NCBI GenBank assembly: GCA_026393115.1
Contig: JAPLAU010000033.1
Location: 62,001-126,000, forward strand
Direction: 5' to 3'
DNA length: 64,000 nucleotides
Origin: Actinomycetota bacterium
GTDB lineage: Bacteria; Actinomycetota; Actinomycetes; S36-B12; CAIYMF01
The position numbers and the translations under genes were made by a program. Below the pieces are notes generated by a model. That model was not told the origin of the DNA. It saw nothing but the letters and a program-made list of their open reading frames with translations, and did not search any database. Below are positions 18,057 to 27,082 of the stretch, one piece after another (position 1 is the stretch's first letter; each line of letters starts with the position of its first letter).

Positions 18057-19000
18057 AGCGACCCCTCCAAGCGTCGGATGACGGCAGAACGTAACTGCGG
18101 TGGAGCAAGCACCACGACATCGGGGCCGTAGGCAGCCACTTCGCGTTCGAATCGTTCAAGTGAGCGGAAGGGGACAGTGATCTCAAGGTCGTCGGGTTCG
18201 GCATTAGCCATGCGCCGCAACGACATGGCGCGACCAGGAACCACGCGCAGCGTGGCATTCCCGGAGAAAGTCTCAGGCTCACCGTCGCCGACCAGCGCCC
18301 GAAGATCTACTCCCTCGGGCACCGTGACAACACCTGCATGGCCTCGGGCAATTGTGCCCTCGATGCGAGATACCCGAAAAACGCGGCGATCGTCACGGTC
18401 GGTGTCGTGGGCCACCAGATAGGCACTGCCGCGACGTAAGACCAGACCCCACGGTTCGACGCTGCGATGCTCGGAGTCTCCCCCGGGCTTGCGGTAGTCG
18501 AATTGCACTGGGCGACGCTCGATGATGGCGCCCATGAGGTCGGCGAACGCCGGTTCGGATACACCGAGCCGCGTCTCGACGGGTACCGAGGCGACATCAT
18601 CGGGAACATCGAGACCGGTGCTTTCGAGCTTGCGCAACGCGATGGCAGCCACACCCTCGAGAGCCGCGCGCTTCCACGCTCGTGCGGCAATGTCGAGCGC
18701 GATGAGTTCGTCGGTGGTGAAGGCAACCGCGGGCAATTCGTACGCGCGAGGGTCAATGCGGTAGCCCCACTCGTCATCGTGGGCGGAATCGAGTTGAACG
18801 GTCTCGACAGGAATTCCGAGTTCGCGCAGTGATTCTTTGTCGCGCTCAAACATGCGTTCAAATGCCTGCTCGCTCGCGCTAGCGGCGTAATCGGGAATGA
18901 CCTCGCGTAGGCGGTCGCGAGAGACTCCGCGTCGGCTTCCGAGCATGACGAAAACCAGCGTCAACAGCCGCTCCGTGCGTCGAGTCGAGGCCCCCGCCAT
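18053..19000 (-). CDS. pafB: WYL-domain regulator PafB
   Basis: First of two tandem WYL regulators. The N-terminal helix-turn-helix region (RLLTLVFVMLGSRRGVSRDRLREVIPDYA) precedes the WYL domain, seen as RPVQFDYRKPGGDSEHRSVEPWGLVLRRGSAYLVAHDTDRDDRRVFRVSRI in pieces. Length 315. It follows the second FKBP gene by 3 bp, so translation is probably coupled. The pair sits downstream of pafA, the arrangement that gave the genes their names. Confidence 0.88.
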   Translation of the reverse strand: MAGASTRRTERLLTLVFVMLGSRRGVSRDRLREVIPDYAASASEQAFERMFERDKESLRELGIPVETVQLDSAHDDEWGYRIDPRAYELPAVAFTTDELIALDIAARAWKRAALEGVAAIALRKLESTGLDVPDDVASVPVETRLGVSEPAFADLMGAIIERRPVQFDYRKPGGDSEHRSVEPWGLVLRRGSAYLVAHDTDRDDRRVFRVSRIEGTIARGHAGVVTVPEGVDLRALVGDGEPETFSGNATLRVVPGRAMSLRRMANAEPDDLEITVPFRSLERFEREVAAYGPDVVVLAPPQLRSAVIRRLEGSL

Positions 19001-19003
19001 GTC

Positions 19004-19360
19004 TCAGCCGACGTCGAGCAGGTCGATCACGAAAACGAGGGTGCGACCGGAAAGGTGGTGCCCGCCGGTTTCGCCATAGGCCAGGGCCGGTGGGCACACC
19101 AGTTGACGACGCCCGCCAACCTTCATGCCCGGGATGCCTTGCTGCCATCCGGCGATGAGGCCCTGAAGTGGGAATCGAATTGCTTCGCCGCGATCCCATG
19201 AAGCGTCGAACTGCTCACCGGTCTCGAAGTCGACACCCACGTAGTGCACGAGGACGCGTGCACCGGGCGTGGCTTCAACCCCATCGCCGACGACGATGTC
19301 GGTGATGACCAAGTCGGTGGGAGGGGGTCCTTCGATGAAGTCGATCTCGGGCTTGTCCAC
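19004..19360 (-). CDS. FKBP-type peptidyl-prolyl isomerase, cytoplasmic
   Basis: Single-domain FKBP of 118 residues without signal peptide. Family blocks are VLVHYVGVDFETGEQFDASWDRG, GLIAGWQQGIPGMKVGGRRQLVCPPALAYG and TLVFVIDLLDV. Catalyses cis-trans isomerisation of X-Pro bonds. The GTG start has AGAGGAG just upstream. It lies between a lipoprotein FKBP and pafB. Confidence 0.93.
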   Translation of the reverse strand: MDKPEIDFIEGPPPTDLVITDIVVGDGVEATPGARVLVHYVGVDFETGEQFDASWDRGEAIRFPLQGLIAGWQQGIPGMKVGGRRQLVCPPALAYGETGGHHLSGRTLVFVIDLLDVG

Positions 19361-19415
19361 GGCTCCTCTTTCTTCAGGTGCGTTGGGTTATTGAATCTGC
19401 GTTGGATTGTTCAGG

Positions 19416-19447
19416 TACTCGACTACTCGAATACTCGAATACTCGGT
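19416..19447. repeat. 8-bp tandem repeat, four units
   Basis: TACTCGAC, TACTCGAA, TACTCGAA and TACTCGGT follow each other in the space between the two FKBP genes, reaching the stop codon of the lipoprotein FKBP. Confidence 0.75.
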
Positions 19448-20064
19448 TACTTGATGGCGAGTACGTCGAGCACGAAGACAAGAGTTTCGTTGGGAGCGAT
19501 GCTCGGTGTGGGCGGGTTGGCGCCGTAGGCGAGTGCGCCGGGAATGACCAAGACGCGGCGCCCGCCGACCTTCATCCCCGGAATCCCTTGCTGCCAGCCC
19601 GGGATGAGTTGCGCGAGTGGGTAGGTGATGGGAGCGCCGCGTTCGTATGAAGAGTCGAAGGTCATTCCGCTCTGGGCGCCGACACCCACGTAGTTGAACG
19701 TGATCGAGTCGGTGGCCTTCACCTCGGCACCGGTGCCCACCACGACATCTGTGGACGTCAATTCGGTGGCAGACGACGGGAACGGGAACGTGACCTTCGG
19801 GGTTTCCTTGATGCCGCCAGTGACCTTCACCATCTCAGCGGTGAGGTTGGTGTCGGCTGGTACCGATGTTGACTCGGAGGCACTCGCGGCCGCACTCGAG
19901 GTTGTGGCTCCGGTGGGGTCGATGAGTCCCCCCGACGAGCTCGACGACCCGCAGGCAGCCAGGGAAGTCACAACGACGGCGGCAGTAGCAAGGGCAAGGG
20001 TGCGGCGGTGGATTCTCACCCTCGCGACTTTACCTTCCCGGGGTGCCAAATCTTTCACCGCCAC
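19447..20064 (-). CDS. FKBP-type peptidyl-prolyl isomerase, lipoprotein
   Basis: Exported FKBP. A signal peptide with lipobox (VVVTSLAAC, cleavage before Cys) leads into a Ser/Gly/Thr linker and one FKBP domain with YVGVGAQSGMTFDSSYERG and GWQQGIPGMKVGGRRVLVIPGALAYG. The listed GTG start is 4 nt after pafA. A GTG at 20019 would give a more typical signal peptide (190 residues), so the first 15 residues are uncertain. Probably assists folding outside the membrane. Related to the neighbouring cytoplasmic FKBP, suggesting a local duplication. Confidence 0.88.
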   Translation of the reverse strand: MAVKDLAPREGKVARVRIHRRTLALATAAVVVTSLAACGSSSSSGGLIDPTGATTSSAAASASESTSVPADTNLTAEMVKVTGGIKETPKVTFPFPSSATELTSTDVVVGTGAEVKATDSITFNYVGVGAQSGMTFDSSYERGAPITYPLAQLIPGWQQGIPGMKVGGRRVLVIPGALAYGANPPTPSIAPNETLVFVLDVLAIK

Positions 20065-20067
20065 GGC

Positions 20068-21438
20068 TCACATACTGGCGATGAGCTTCTCGACCCTCTC
20101 GTCAACATTTCGGAAGGGGTCCTTGCACAGCACGGTGCGTTGGGCTTGATCGTTGAGTTTGAGGTGAACCCAGTCAACGGTGAAGTCACGGCGCCGTTCC
20201 TGGGCCTTGCGGATGAAGTCGCCGCGCAACTTGGCCCTCGTGGTTTGGGGAGGAACGTTCTTGGCTTCAAAGACCTCAACGTCTCGGGTTACCCGCGCAA
20301 CAGCTCCGCGGCGTTCGAGCAGGTAGTAGAGACCTCGACTTCGGGTGATGTCGTGGTACGCCAAGTCAATCTGAGCAATGCGGGCACTGCCGAGTGGAAG
20401 GTTGTGCTTGGCCATGTAGCGATTGATGAGTTGTTGCTTGATCACCCAATCGATCTCGGTCGACACGAGGTCGAGCCGATCAGTTTCGACAGCTCGCAAC
20501 GTGCGACCCCACAGTTCTAGGGCGCGGGCGGGCATTGACATCGGATCCTCCGCGAGTCCGCGGCGCTCAGCGAAATCTAGAGCCCGCTCGTAGTACTCGG
20601 TTTGAATCTGCAGGGCCGACAATTCGCGACCATTGGAAAGGCGAACGGTGCGACGACCGGTGACATCGTGGCTGATTTCGCGAATGGCACGAATGGGGTT
20701 TTCCAAACTCATATCGCGAAGTACGTATCCGGCCTCAAGCATGCGCAACACCAAGTCGGTCGTGGCGACTTTCAACATCGTGGTGGTTTCACTCATATTC
20801 GAGTCACCCACGATCACGTGCAAGCGGCGGTAGCGCTCGGCATCAGCGTGAGGTTCATCGCGGGTATTGATGATGGGCCGGCTACGTGTGGTGGCGCTCG
20901 AGACGCCCTCCCACATGTGCTCAGCGCGTTGGCTCAAGCAGTACACCGGTCCGCGGGGAGTCTGCAGCACTTTGCCGGCACCGGCGATGATCTGGCGCGA
21001 GACAAGAAAGGGAATGAGCGCGTCGGCGAGCTTGCTGAACTCTCCTTGGCGCGCGACGAGAAAATTCTCGTGGCAGCCGTACGAGTTGCCCGCCGAGTCG
21101 GTGTTGTTCTTGAACAGGTAGATGTCACCGTCGATGCCTTCATCGCGCAGTCGCTCTTCGGCATCGACCAAGAGGCCTTCCAAGATGCGCTCGCCGGCTC
21201 GATCGTGGGTGACCAGTTGAACGACGTCGTCACACTCGGGTGTGGCGTACTCAGGGTGGCTTCCGACATCGAGGTACAGACGCGACCCATTACGCAAGAA
21301 GACATTGCTGCTGCGCCCCCATGACACGACTCTGCGGAAGAGGTAACGCGCGACCTCATCCGGTGAGAGGCGACGCTGACCGTGGAACGTGCAGGTGACA
21401 CCGAATTCTGTCTCGATGCCGAAAATGCGCCTGTCCAC
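20068..21438 (-). CDS. pafA: Pup ligase PafA
   Basis: Carboxylate-amine ligase that joins the C-terminal glutamate of Pup to substrate lysines, using ATP. The glutamine-synthetase-like fold begins with [12 protein letters not shown], containing the catalytic glutamates. Family stretches are [36 protein letters not shown] and [28 protein letters not shown] in pieces. Length 456. GTG start with TAGGGT 6 nt upstream, so it may have its own promoter although it is only 36 bp from prcA. Confidence 0.96.
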   Translation of the reverse strand: MDRRIFGIETEFGVTCTFHGQRRLSPDEVARYLFRRVVSWGRSSNVFLRNGSRLYLDVGSHPEYATPECDDVVQLVTHDRAGERILEGLLVDAEERLRDEGIDGDIYLFKNNTDSAGNSYGCHENFLVARQGEFSKLADALIPFLVSRQIIAGAGKVLQTPRGPVYCLSQRAEHMWEGVSSATTRSRPIINTRDEPHADAERYRRLHVIVGDSNMSETTTMLKVATTDLVLRMLEAGYVLRDMSLENPIRAIREISHDVTGRRTVRLSNGRELSALQIQTEYYERALDFAERRGLAEDPMSMPARALELWGRTLRAVETDRLDLVSTEIDWVIKQQLINRYMAKHNLPLGSARIAQIDLAYHDITRSRGLYYLLERRGAVARVTRDVEVFEAKNVPPQTTRAKLRGDFIRKAQERRRDFTVDWVHLKLNDQAQRTVLCKDPFRNVDERVEKLIASM

Positions 21439-21444
21439 GACTCC

Positions 21445-21450
21445 ACCCTA
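21445..21450 (-). promoter_or_regulatory. -10 hexamer for leaderless pafA transcript
   Basis: TAGGGT lies 6 nt before the GTG of pafA, within the 36-bp space after prcA. Confidence 0.5.
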
Positions 21451-21474
21451 GGGCGAAGGTTGTGTCGCCGTGAC

Positions 21475-22200
21475 TTACGGAGCCCCTGCGGAGTCTGCCT
21501 CGTCGTCGGGCACGCCCAAGATTTCGGCAAGTCGATCTCCCGAGATGCGCCTGAACGTGCGTCGAGGCCGCGATCGATCGAGCACTGCAACCTCGAGCTG
21601 TCCGGGCGTGAGCGTGCGTGGCTCGGTGCCACCGTCGCGGCCCAGCAACTCGGTGGCCAAGCGCAAGGCGTCGTCGAATGCCATTCCGGCATTCCAGCGC
21701 TCGCTCAGGGCCGTGGTGATGGCTTCAGCAGAACCACCCATGGCAACGTAGCCGTGCTCGTCGCCGACTGAACCGTCGAAGGTGAGTCGGTAGAGCTGAT
21801 CTTCTTCGGGAGTGTCACCGACTTCAGCGACGACGATTTCAACCTCGTAGGGCTTGGGTGTTTCGGTGAAGATTGTGCCGAGCGTTTGTGCGTACGCGTT
21901 GGCCAGGCTTCGTCCGGTGACATCGCTGCGGTCGTAGGAGAAGCCGCGCAAATCAGCAAAACGTATTCCGGCGACGCGCATGTTTTCGAATTCGTTGTAC
22001 TTACCGACGGCGGCGAATGCGATGCGGTCGTAGATCTCGGAAATCTTGTGTAGTGCGCGAGACGGGTTTTCGGCAACGAACAGAATGCCGCCCTCGTACT
22101 GCATGACCACCACGCTTCGTCCGCGCGCAATGCCCTTGCGTGCGTAGTCGGCCTTGTCCTTAATGAGTTGTTCTGGAGAGACATAAAAGGGAACACTCAT
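21475..22200 (-). CDS. prcA: 20S proteasome alpha subunit
   Basis: Forms the outer rings and gate of the 20S core. The N-terminal helix ([20 protein letters not shown]) and [20 protein letters not shown] match bacterial alpha subunits, and there is no catalytic N-terminal Thr. Length 241. The ATG overlaps the prcB stop (ATGA), so the two subunits are translated together. Confidence 0.96.
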   Translation of the reverse strand: MSVPFYVSPEQLIKDKADYARKGIARGRSVVVMQYEGGILFVAENPSRALHKISEIYDRIAFAAVGKYNEFENMRVAGIRFADLRGFSYDRSDVTGRSLANAYAQTLGTIFTETPKPYEVEIVVAEVGDTPEEDQLYRLTFDGSVGDEHGYVAMGGSAEAITTALSERWNAGMAFDDALRLATELLGRDGGTEPRTLTPGQLEVAVLDRSRPRRTFRRISGDRLAEILGVPDDEADSAGAP

Positions 22201-23045
22201 GAGGCGTCTCCCTCGGGAAGGGGCGCGAACGGACCGTTAGGGCGCGTGTTGCGCTGGTTGACCAGTCGCTGCACAATCGGCTCAAGTTCACTGTCGGGAA
22301 GGCGTCGGTATCCGTCAGCATCAACAATCGCCACCACAGGGTAGATGCGGCGAGCGAGGTCGGGGCCACCGGTTGCTGAGTCGTCATCGGCTGCGTCGTA
22401 GAGCGCTTCCAAAACCACACTCACGGCATCACCCGGAACCAGATCAGATCTGTACAACTTCTTGAGCGATCCGCGAGCGAAGACCGAGCCGCTACCAACA
22501 GCGTGGAAGGCGTGTTCTTCGTAGCGTCCACCGGTGACGTCGTACGAGAAGATGCGGCCGCGATCACCGTCGGGGTCGTAGCCACCGAACATTGGAACAA
22601 CCGCCAGACCTTGAAAGGCCATTCCAAGGTTGCCACGAATCATCGACGACAGGCGATTTGCCTTGCCTTCAATAGAAAGCTGAGCGCCCTCGATCTTTTC
22701 GTAGTGCTCAAGTTCGACTTGAAACAGTCGAACTAACTCAACGGCGATGCCGGCCGTTCCAGCAATTCCGACACACGTGTGCTCGTCGGCGGGGTACACC
22801 TTTTCGATGTCACGCGAGGCGATCATGTTGCCCATAGTTGCTCGACGATCGCCAGCCATCACCATGCCGTGCGGAAAGGTGACCGCAACGATCGTGGTGC
22901 CGTGAGGGGTGTCGAGGGTTCCTTGCGAGGGAACGCCCGCGCTTGGGAGCAGCGAAGGGTCGTACGCAGCGAGGAAGTCAACAAATCCCGATGAGCCAAT
23001 GGCCAAGAATGCCTCAGGGAGTCGCCCGGAAATCCGCTCGCTCAC
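22197..23045 (-). CDS. prcB: 20S proteasome beta subunit
   Basis: Catalytic subunit. A propeptide of 49 residues ends at PHG, and Thr50 of [11 protein letters not shown] becomes the N-terminal nucleophile after self-cleavage. Conserved blocks are [20 protein letters not shown] and [20 protein letters not shown]. Length 282. It overlaps pup by 4 nt at its start and prcA by 4 nt at its end. Confidence 0.96.
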   Translation of the reverse strand: MSERISGRLPEAFLAIGSSGFVDFLAAYDPSLLPSAGVPSQGTLDTPHGTTIVAVTFPHGMVMAGDRRATMGNMIASRDIEKVYPADEHTCVGIAGTAGIAVELVRLFQVELEHYEKIEGAQLSIEGKANRLSSMIRGNLGMAFQGLAVVPMFGGYDPDGDRGRIFSYDVTGGRYEEHAFHAVGSGSVFARGSLKKLYRSDLVPGDAVSVVLEALYDAADDDSATGGPDLARRIYPVVAIVDADGYRRLPDSELEPIVQRLVNQRNTRPNGPFAPLPEGDAS

Positions 23046-23245
23046 TGGCCACCCTTTTGAACGAAGCTCTTGACGAACTCCTCAGCGTTCTCTTCGAGCA
23101 CCTCGTCGATTTCATCGAGAATCGAGTCAACGTCGGAGTCGAGCGCCTCTTTACGCTCGGCCACTCCCCCAGTCGTGGGGACCTCGTCGACCGACTCCTC
23201 GGTCGATCGGTTAACTCGCTGCTGTTCACTGTCGCGTTCGGACAT
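23042..23245 (-). CDS. pup: Prokaryotic ubiquitin-like protein Pup
   Basis: Disordered protein tag of 67 residues, rich in Glu and Asp, ending in Gly-Gly-Gln. Family stretches are [19 protein letters not shown] and SFVQKGGQ. Because the last residue is Gln, it must be deamidated by Dop before PafA can use it. The ATG has a good ribosome site (AGGAG, 7 nt away). First gene of pup-prcB-prcA. Confidence 0.97.
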   Translation of the reverse strand: MSERDSEQQRVNRSTEESVDEVPTTGGVAERKEALDSDVDSILDEIDEVLEENAEEFVKSFVQKGGQ

Positions 23246-23264
23246 GCGTGCACTCCTGTCCCTC

Positions 23265-23279
23265 GGTCACTTGACCCTA
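23265..23279 (-). promoter_or_regulatory. Candidate pup promoter with palindrome
   Basis: TAGGGT (23274-23279) is a plausible -10 hexamer giving a leader of about 22 nt with a ribosome site. The perfect palindrome GGTCA-CT-TGACC (23265-23276) overlaps its downstream edge and could be an operator. Confidence 0.4.
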
Positions 23280-23437
23280 TCCCGGGTCACCGTCCTCGTG
23301 CTGTGCCCGGGGATGTTTGGGGAGTGTTAAGACCCTTAGCCTTACGTTATCCAACACACCCCAGTGGTCTTAGTCCGCTGTAATAGAGGCTAGTACCAAC
23401 GCGATCAACACGATCGTCGTATGAGAGGTGAACCCCT

Positions 23438-23983
23438 GTGAATCACGCGATCCGCCGCCGGTCCCACGGAACGGTCTTGGCGCGCACACTGACCCTGGGC
23501 ATCACCGCGTTGTCTTTCGCGGCCGCAGGTGCAGTTACAGGAGCGCTCGCTGCTCAGGCATCGACCAACCAGGCCCAGAAGGCCGCCAACGCAGTGCGCA
23601 CCGGGCAGGCAGACGCAGCCACCAGGCTGGTCGCCGCCCCGGTCCGCAAGCCCAAGGCTGTCACCAAGCCCTCGCCGACGCACACATCGGACACCTCGTC
23701 GTCCAACAACTCGTCAAGCAACTCGGGGAGTTCGAATAGTTCAAGCGGCTCGAGCAACTCAAGTAACTCAGGCAGTTCAAGCAGTTCCAATAACTCCAGT
23801 AGCAGTTCAAACTCCACTCCGACCCCGAAACCCAAGCCGAAGCCCAAGCCCAAGCCCAAGCCTGCTCCCACGTCGAACAACTCGTCGTCGGGCGGTGGCT
23901 CGTCTTCCGGTGGTGGATCGTCCTCTTCCGGCGGCGGCGGTGGTTCGTCGTCGGGTGGCGGTGGCTCTTCTTCGGGTAGTTGA
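23438..23983 (+). CDS. Exported Ser/Asn/Gly-rich low-complexity protein
   Basis: Protein of 181 residues. An Arg-rich N-terminus and hydrophobic stretch (LARTLTLGITALSFAAAGAV) form a signal peptide or anchor. After a short Ala/Lys region, the rest is low complexity: Ser/Asn runs, a (KP)6-7 linker, then Ser/Gly runs to the end. No catalytic domain is visible. The GTG start has GAGAGGTG upstream. It abuts apbE, and in similar clusters this place is held by an FMN-binding protein; here no FMN-bind domain or flavinylation motif can be found. Function unknown. Confidence 0.75.
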   Translation: MNHAIRRRSHGTVLARTLTLGITALSFAAAGAVTGALAAQASTNQAQKAANAVRTGQADAATRLVAAPVRKPKAVTKPSPTHTSDTSSSNNSSSNSGSSNSSSGSSNSSNSGSSSSSNNSSSSSNSTPTPKPKPKPKPKPKPAPTSNNSSSGGGSSSGGGSSSSGGGGGSSSGGGGSSSGS

Positions 23984-24949
23984 GTGATGGCGTTGGCCGT
24001 GATGAATCTGCTCGACGGACCGGCACTGCGTTGGGACTTGTGGTCGACGCGTGCGGAGTTGTTGCTGGCTGATGCCAGCGATACCGACCTCGTTGAAGCA
24101 CGCGCGTTGTTGGAGCCGATGTTGCATCAGGTTGAAATGGCAGCTTCACGGTTTCGGCCCGATAGCGACATCGCTCGGTTGGCCAAGGCTGGCGGTGCCA
24201 GTGTCTTGGTGACCCCGATGATGATTGATCTCGTTCACACAGCACTGCGCGCGGCCGCTGTGTCCGATGGGTTGGTCGATCCGACCCTGGGTGGGGCCTT
24301 GATCAATCTTGGCTACGACCGCACCATCACCAGTGTGAAGGCGATGCCAGTGCGCGCTGTCAGCTCGGCCCATTGGGTGGTTGGGGGGTGGCGCGATGTT
24401 GTGGTCGATGCCGACGCCAGCACGGTGACGATTCCGGCGGGCATGGTGCTCGATCTAGGTGCTACCGCCAAAGCACGTGCCGCCGATCTGGGAGCCGACA
24501 TCGTGTGGCAAGCGACGGGCCTTCCGGTTCTTTTCGGACTCGGCGGTGATGTCGCAGTGGCTGGATCACCAGTTGACAGTGATGGCTGGCCGGTCACCGT
24601 GGCCGAAACCGCCGCGCAACTCGATGATGACACTGCCACCACATCGCGTATTGCGGTGCATGACGGTGGGCTTGCGACGTCGACCACGCAGGCGCGCCGC
24701 TGGATGACCACGGGCGGTGGGGTGCACCACGTACTCGATCCGCGCACGATGGCGCCTGCGCGCGAAGTGTGGCGCACGGTGTCGGTGGCCGCGGCCACCT
24801 GTGTCGACGCCAACATCGCGAGCACCACTGCTTTGATCTTGGGCGACGGAGCAAGCGAGTGGTTGGTGCGGCATCAACTGCCGTCTCGGCTTGTGTCGGG
24901 ACGTGGCGAGATCACTCATGTGGCAGGCTGGCCGGTAGATATCTCATGA
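23984..24949 (+). CDS. apbE: FAD:protein FMN transferase
   Basis: Flavin transferase that attaches FMN through a phosphoester to Thr or Ser of partner proteins, usually on the outer side of the membrane. Recognisable blocks are RFRPDSDIARLAKAGG, VLDLGATAKARAADLGAD, LFGLGGDVAVAG, HHVLDPRTMAPA and AATCVDANIASTTALIL. No clear signal peptide in 321 residues, which is odd for an extracytoplasmic ApbE. GTG 23984 directly follows the previous stop; ATG at 23987 or 24002 are alternatives. Confidence 0.88.
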   Translation: MMALAVMNLLDGPALRWDLWSTRAELLLADASDTDLVEARALLEPMLHQVEMAASRFRPDSDIARLAKAGGASVLVTPMMIDLVHTALRAAAVSDGLVDPTLGGALINLGYDRTITSVKAMPVRAVSSAHWVVGGWRDVVVDADASTVTIPAGMVLDLGATAKARAADLGADIVWQATGLPVLFGLGGDVAVAGSPVDSDGWPVTVAETAAQLDDDTATTSRIAVHDGGLATSTTQARRWMTTGGGVHHVLDPRTMAPAREVWRTVSVAAATCVDANIASTTALILGDGASEWLVRHQLPSRLVSGRGEITHVAGWPVDIS

Positions 24950-25578
24950 CCTCACTTGCCCTCGTGTTTCCGGCGCGCATCGATCTGTTCGGTGATCCGA
25001 AAACGTTGTGGTTCATTAATCGTGCCACCGGGCTCGTCCTGTTGGTACTGCTCACCATCGTGCTCGTATTCGGTGTACTTGCGGCCCGAAAGTCGGCGGG
25101 TGGCAAGCTTCCCCGCTTTGTATCCAACGAAGTGCACCGCGGAATCGCGCTGACTGCGGTGATCTTCCTCGTCATTCACGTCATATCGGCGGTGCTTGAC
25201 GACTTCGTGTCGATCGACCTCATCAACATCGTGGTGCCGTGGGGATCGGGCTGGAAGCCGGTATGGATTGGCTTTGGTGCAGTGGCGGTCGATCTGCTCA
25301 TCGCAGTCATCGTGACGAGCTTGCTTCGCAATCGAATGCCAGAAAGTACGTGGCGCCTCATCCACCTCAGTGTGTTTGCGATGTGGCCGATCGCCTGGAT
25401 CCATGCGCTTGGTTCGGGCACCGACGCGAAGAGCCCTGCGTATCTTGCCCTGTCGATTGTGTGTGCTCTGGCAGTGCTGGCCGCCGCACTCTTGCGTTGG
25501 TTCAAGCCCGAGCCAGTGCCGGTGCCCCAAGAAGAGACTCGCGGAACGCGCTCAGCACATGACGGGAGTTCTTGGTGA
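24946..25578 (+). CDS. Ferric-reductase-like haem b membrane protein
   Basis: Membrane protein of 210 residues with about five hydrophobic helices. Two pairs of His in helices (NEVHRG and VIHVIS; RLIHLSV and WIHALG) fit haem b ligands of ferric-reductase-like transmembrane proteins. Start chosen at the ATG overlapping the apbE stop (ATGA). Probably passes electrons from the cytoplasmic flavoprotein/ferredoxin across the membrane. The acceptor is unknown. Confidence 0.82.
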   Translation: MTSLALVFPARIDLFGDPKTLWFINRATGLVLLVLLTIVLVFGVLAARKSAGGKLPRFVSNEVHRGIALTAVIFLVIHVISAVLDDFVSIDLINIVVPWGSGWKPVWIGFGAVAVDLLIAVIVTSLLRNRMPESTWRLIHLSVFAMWPIAWIHALGSGTDAKSPAYLALSIVCALAVLAAALLRWFKPEPVPVPQEETRGTRSAHDGSSW

Positions 25579-26855
25579 ATGCCCACAGCGCGTTCTGTGC
25601 CATTGGCGTGCTCGGATCGCCCCGGCTACTCGCGGGTCTGAACACCCCCACCGACACCGTCGACTTCGCCATGCACGAGCAGGTCCACGGACCGTTAGCA
25701 CGGTTCGGATCGCGTGCAAACCTCGAGCGGGTGCTGCTTGATTCAGGTTTACGCGGTCGAGGAGGTGCCGGCTTCCCACTCGGTCGCAAGATCGCAACGC
25801 TTGCCAAGCGACGCAACCCCGTAGTGGTCGTGAATGCCAGTGAGGGTGAGCCGCTCTCGCGCAAGGATGTGGTGCTGCTGGGGCGTGTTCCACACCTGGT
25901 GATCGATGGCGCCATTGCGGTGGCCGATGCCATTGATGCCGGCGAGGTTGTGATCTACCTGCACGAAGGTCGACCAGAGACGGTAGAGGCGGTTCGGGCA
26001 GCGCTTGCCGAGCGTCGCGGCGACCTCGTGCCTGTGCGCATCGTCGAGGGCCCTGCGCGCTACGTTGCCGGTGAGGCGAGCGCGGCGATTTCTTTCATCT
26101 CGGGCGGCGAGGCGCTGCCCACCAAGAAGCCGCCGCAGCCCACCGATCGCGGTGTTCGTGGCCGACCGACGGTGCTGTCGAACGCTGAAACTTTTGCGCA
26201 CACGGCACTAATCGTGCGTCACGGTGCGCAATGGTTTAGGTCGGTCGGTGTTGAGTCCGATCCTGGCACGGTGTTGCTGACGGTGACCGACGGCACCACC
26301 CACGTTGTGATCGAAGCGCCGACCGGAACCCCGCTAAGTCAGGTGGTGAATCGTGCCGGAGGTTCACTCGAGCGCGCTGCCGCCATTCTTCTCGGAGGCT
26401 ACGCGGGAACGTGGGCTACGCCAGACCAGTGCGCCACTCTCACCCTCGATCGCAACGCGCTCTCTGCTTCGGGATTTGCCTTGGGCGTTGGACAGATCGC
26501 ATTGCTTCCGTCAGACGCCTGCTACCTGAGCGAAACTGCGCGAATTTCCGATTGGCTCGCTGGGCAGACGGCAGGTCAGTGCGGCCCATGCGTGCACGGC
26601 CTACCCGACATCGCTGCGGGTATGCGCGATATCGCAACGCGGCCCACCACAACCAAGGCCGCTGAGACTGTGTGGCGTTGGGCTGATCAAGTTGACGGTC
26701 GCGGAGCGTGCGCGCACCCGGGTGGCGTGTCGCGGTTGGTTCGTTCAGCGCTCGCGCTGTCACCTGAACATTTGGCACACCATCAGCGTGGCTTGTGTCG
26801 GGCCACGCGCGCCGCCTTCCCGATTCCGGGCGTACTTGCGGTGGTGCGGCCCTAA
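25575..26855 (+). CDS. NuoF-like NAD(P)H:acceptor flavoprotein
   Basis: Related to the 51-kDa subunit of complex I. The FMN/NADH region is seen in LRGRGGAGFPLGRK and VVVNASEGEPLSRKD. A central SLBB-like part (GTPLSQVVNRAGG) leads to the Fe-S region GQCGPCVHGLPDI and a later Cys in GRGACAHPGG. About 426 residues. GTG start overlaps the previous stop (GTGA) and has GGGAG upstream. No other nuo genes are near, so it probably serves this cluster as the NAD(P)H dehydrogenase. Confidence 0.85.
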   Translation: MNAHSAFCAIGVLGSPRLLAGLNTPTDTVDFAMHEQVHGPLARFGSRANLERVLLDSGLRGRGGAGFPLGRKIATLAKRRNPVVVVNASEGEPLSRKDVVLLGRVPHLVIDGAIAVADAIDAGEVVIYLHEGRPETVEAVRAALAERRGDLVPVRIVEGPARYVAGEASAAISFISGGEALPTKKPPQPTDRGVRGRPTVLSNAETFAHTALIVRHGAQWFRSVGVESDPGTVLLTVTDGTTHVVIEAPTGTPLSQVVNRAGGSLERAAAILLGGYAGTWATPDQCATLTLDRNALSASGFALGVGQIALLPSDACYLSETARISDWLAGQTAGQCGPCVHGLPDIAAGMRDIATRPTTTKAAETVWRWADQVDGRGACAHPGGVSRLVRSALALSPEHLAHHQRGLCRATRAAFPIPGVLAVVRP

Positions 26856-27082
26856 TGGACGTTCAACTGCATCTCGTTGTTGATTGGATTCGTTGTCGCG
26901 GTCATGGAATCTGTGCCGAACTTGCACCTGAAGCGATTGTTCTTGACGACTGGGGATTTCCGATGGTCAAGGCGGCTGTACCGCACGATGGTGAGCGCGA
27001 TGCGCAGCGAGCCTGCGATGCGTGCCCCTCGTCGGCGCTGACTCTTGTCGAAGTTGACGTGCCGGTATCACCTAAGCGTTAA
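26855..27082 (+). CDS. Ferredoxin, single cluster
   Basis: Protein of 75 residues with CRGHGIC (C-x5-C) and CDACPSSAL (C-x2-C-P), the pattern of a small 3Fe-4S or 4Fe-4S ferredoxin. The ATG overlaps the stop of the NuoF-like gene (TAATG). Last gene of the cluster; its end overlaps the end of the convergent dop gene by 11 bp. Confidence 0.88.
   Translation: MDVQLHLVVDWIRCRGHGICAELAPEAIVLDDWGFPMVKAAVPHDGERDAQRACDACPSSALTLVEVDVPVSPKR

Noticed and set aside
23554-23880. Leu/Glu-rich minus-strand frame opposite the Ser-rich gene
   Set aside because: Simply the complement of the Ser/Asn and Lys-Pro codon repeats; the plus-strand product has a signal peptide, ribosome site and operon position.
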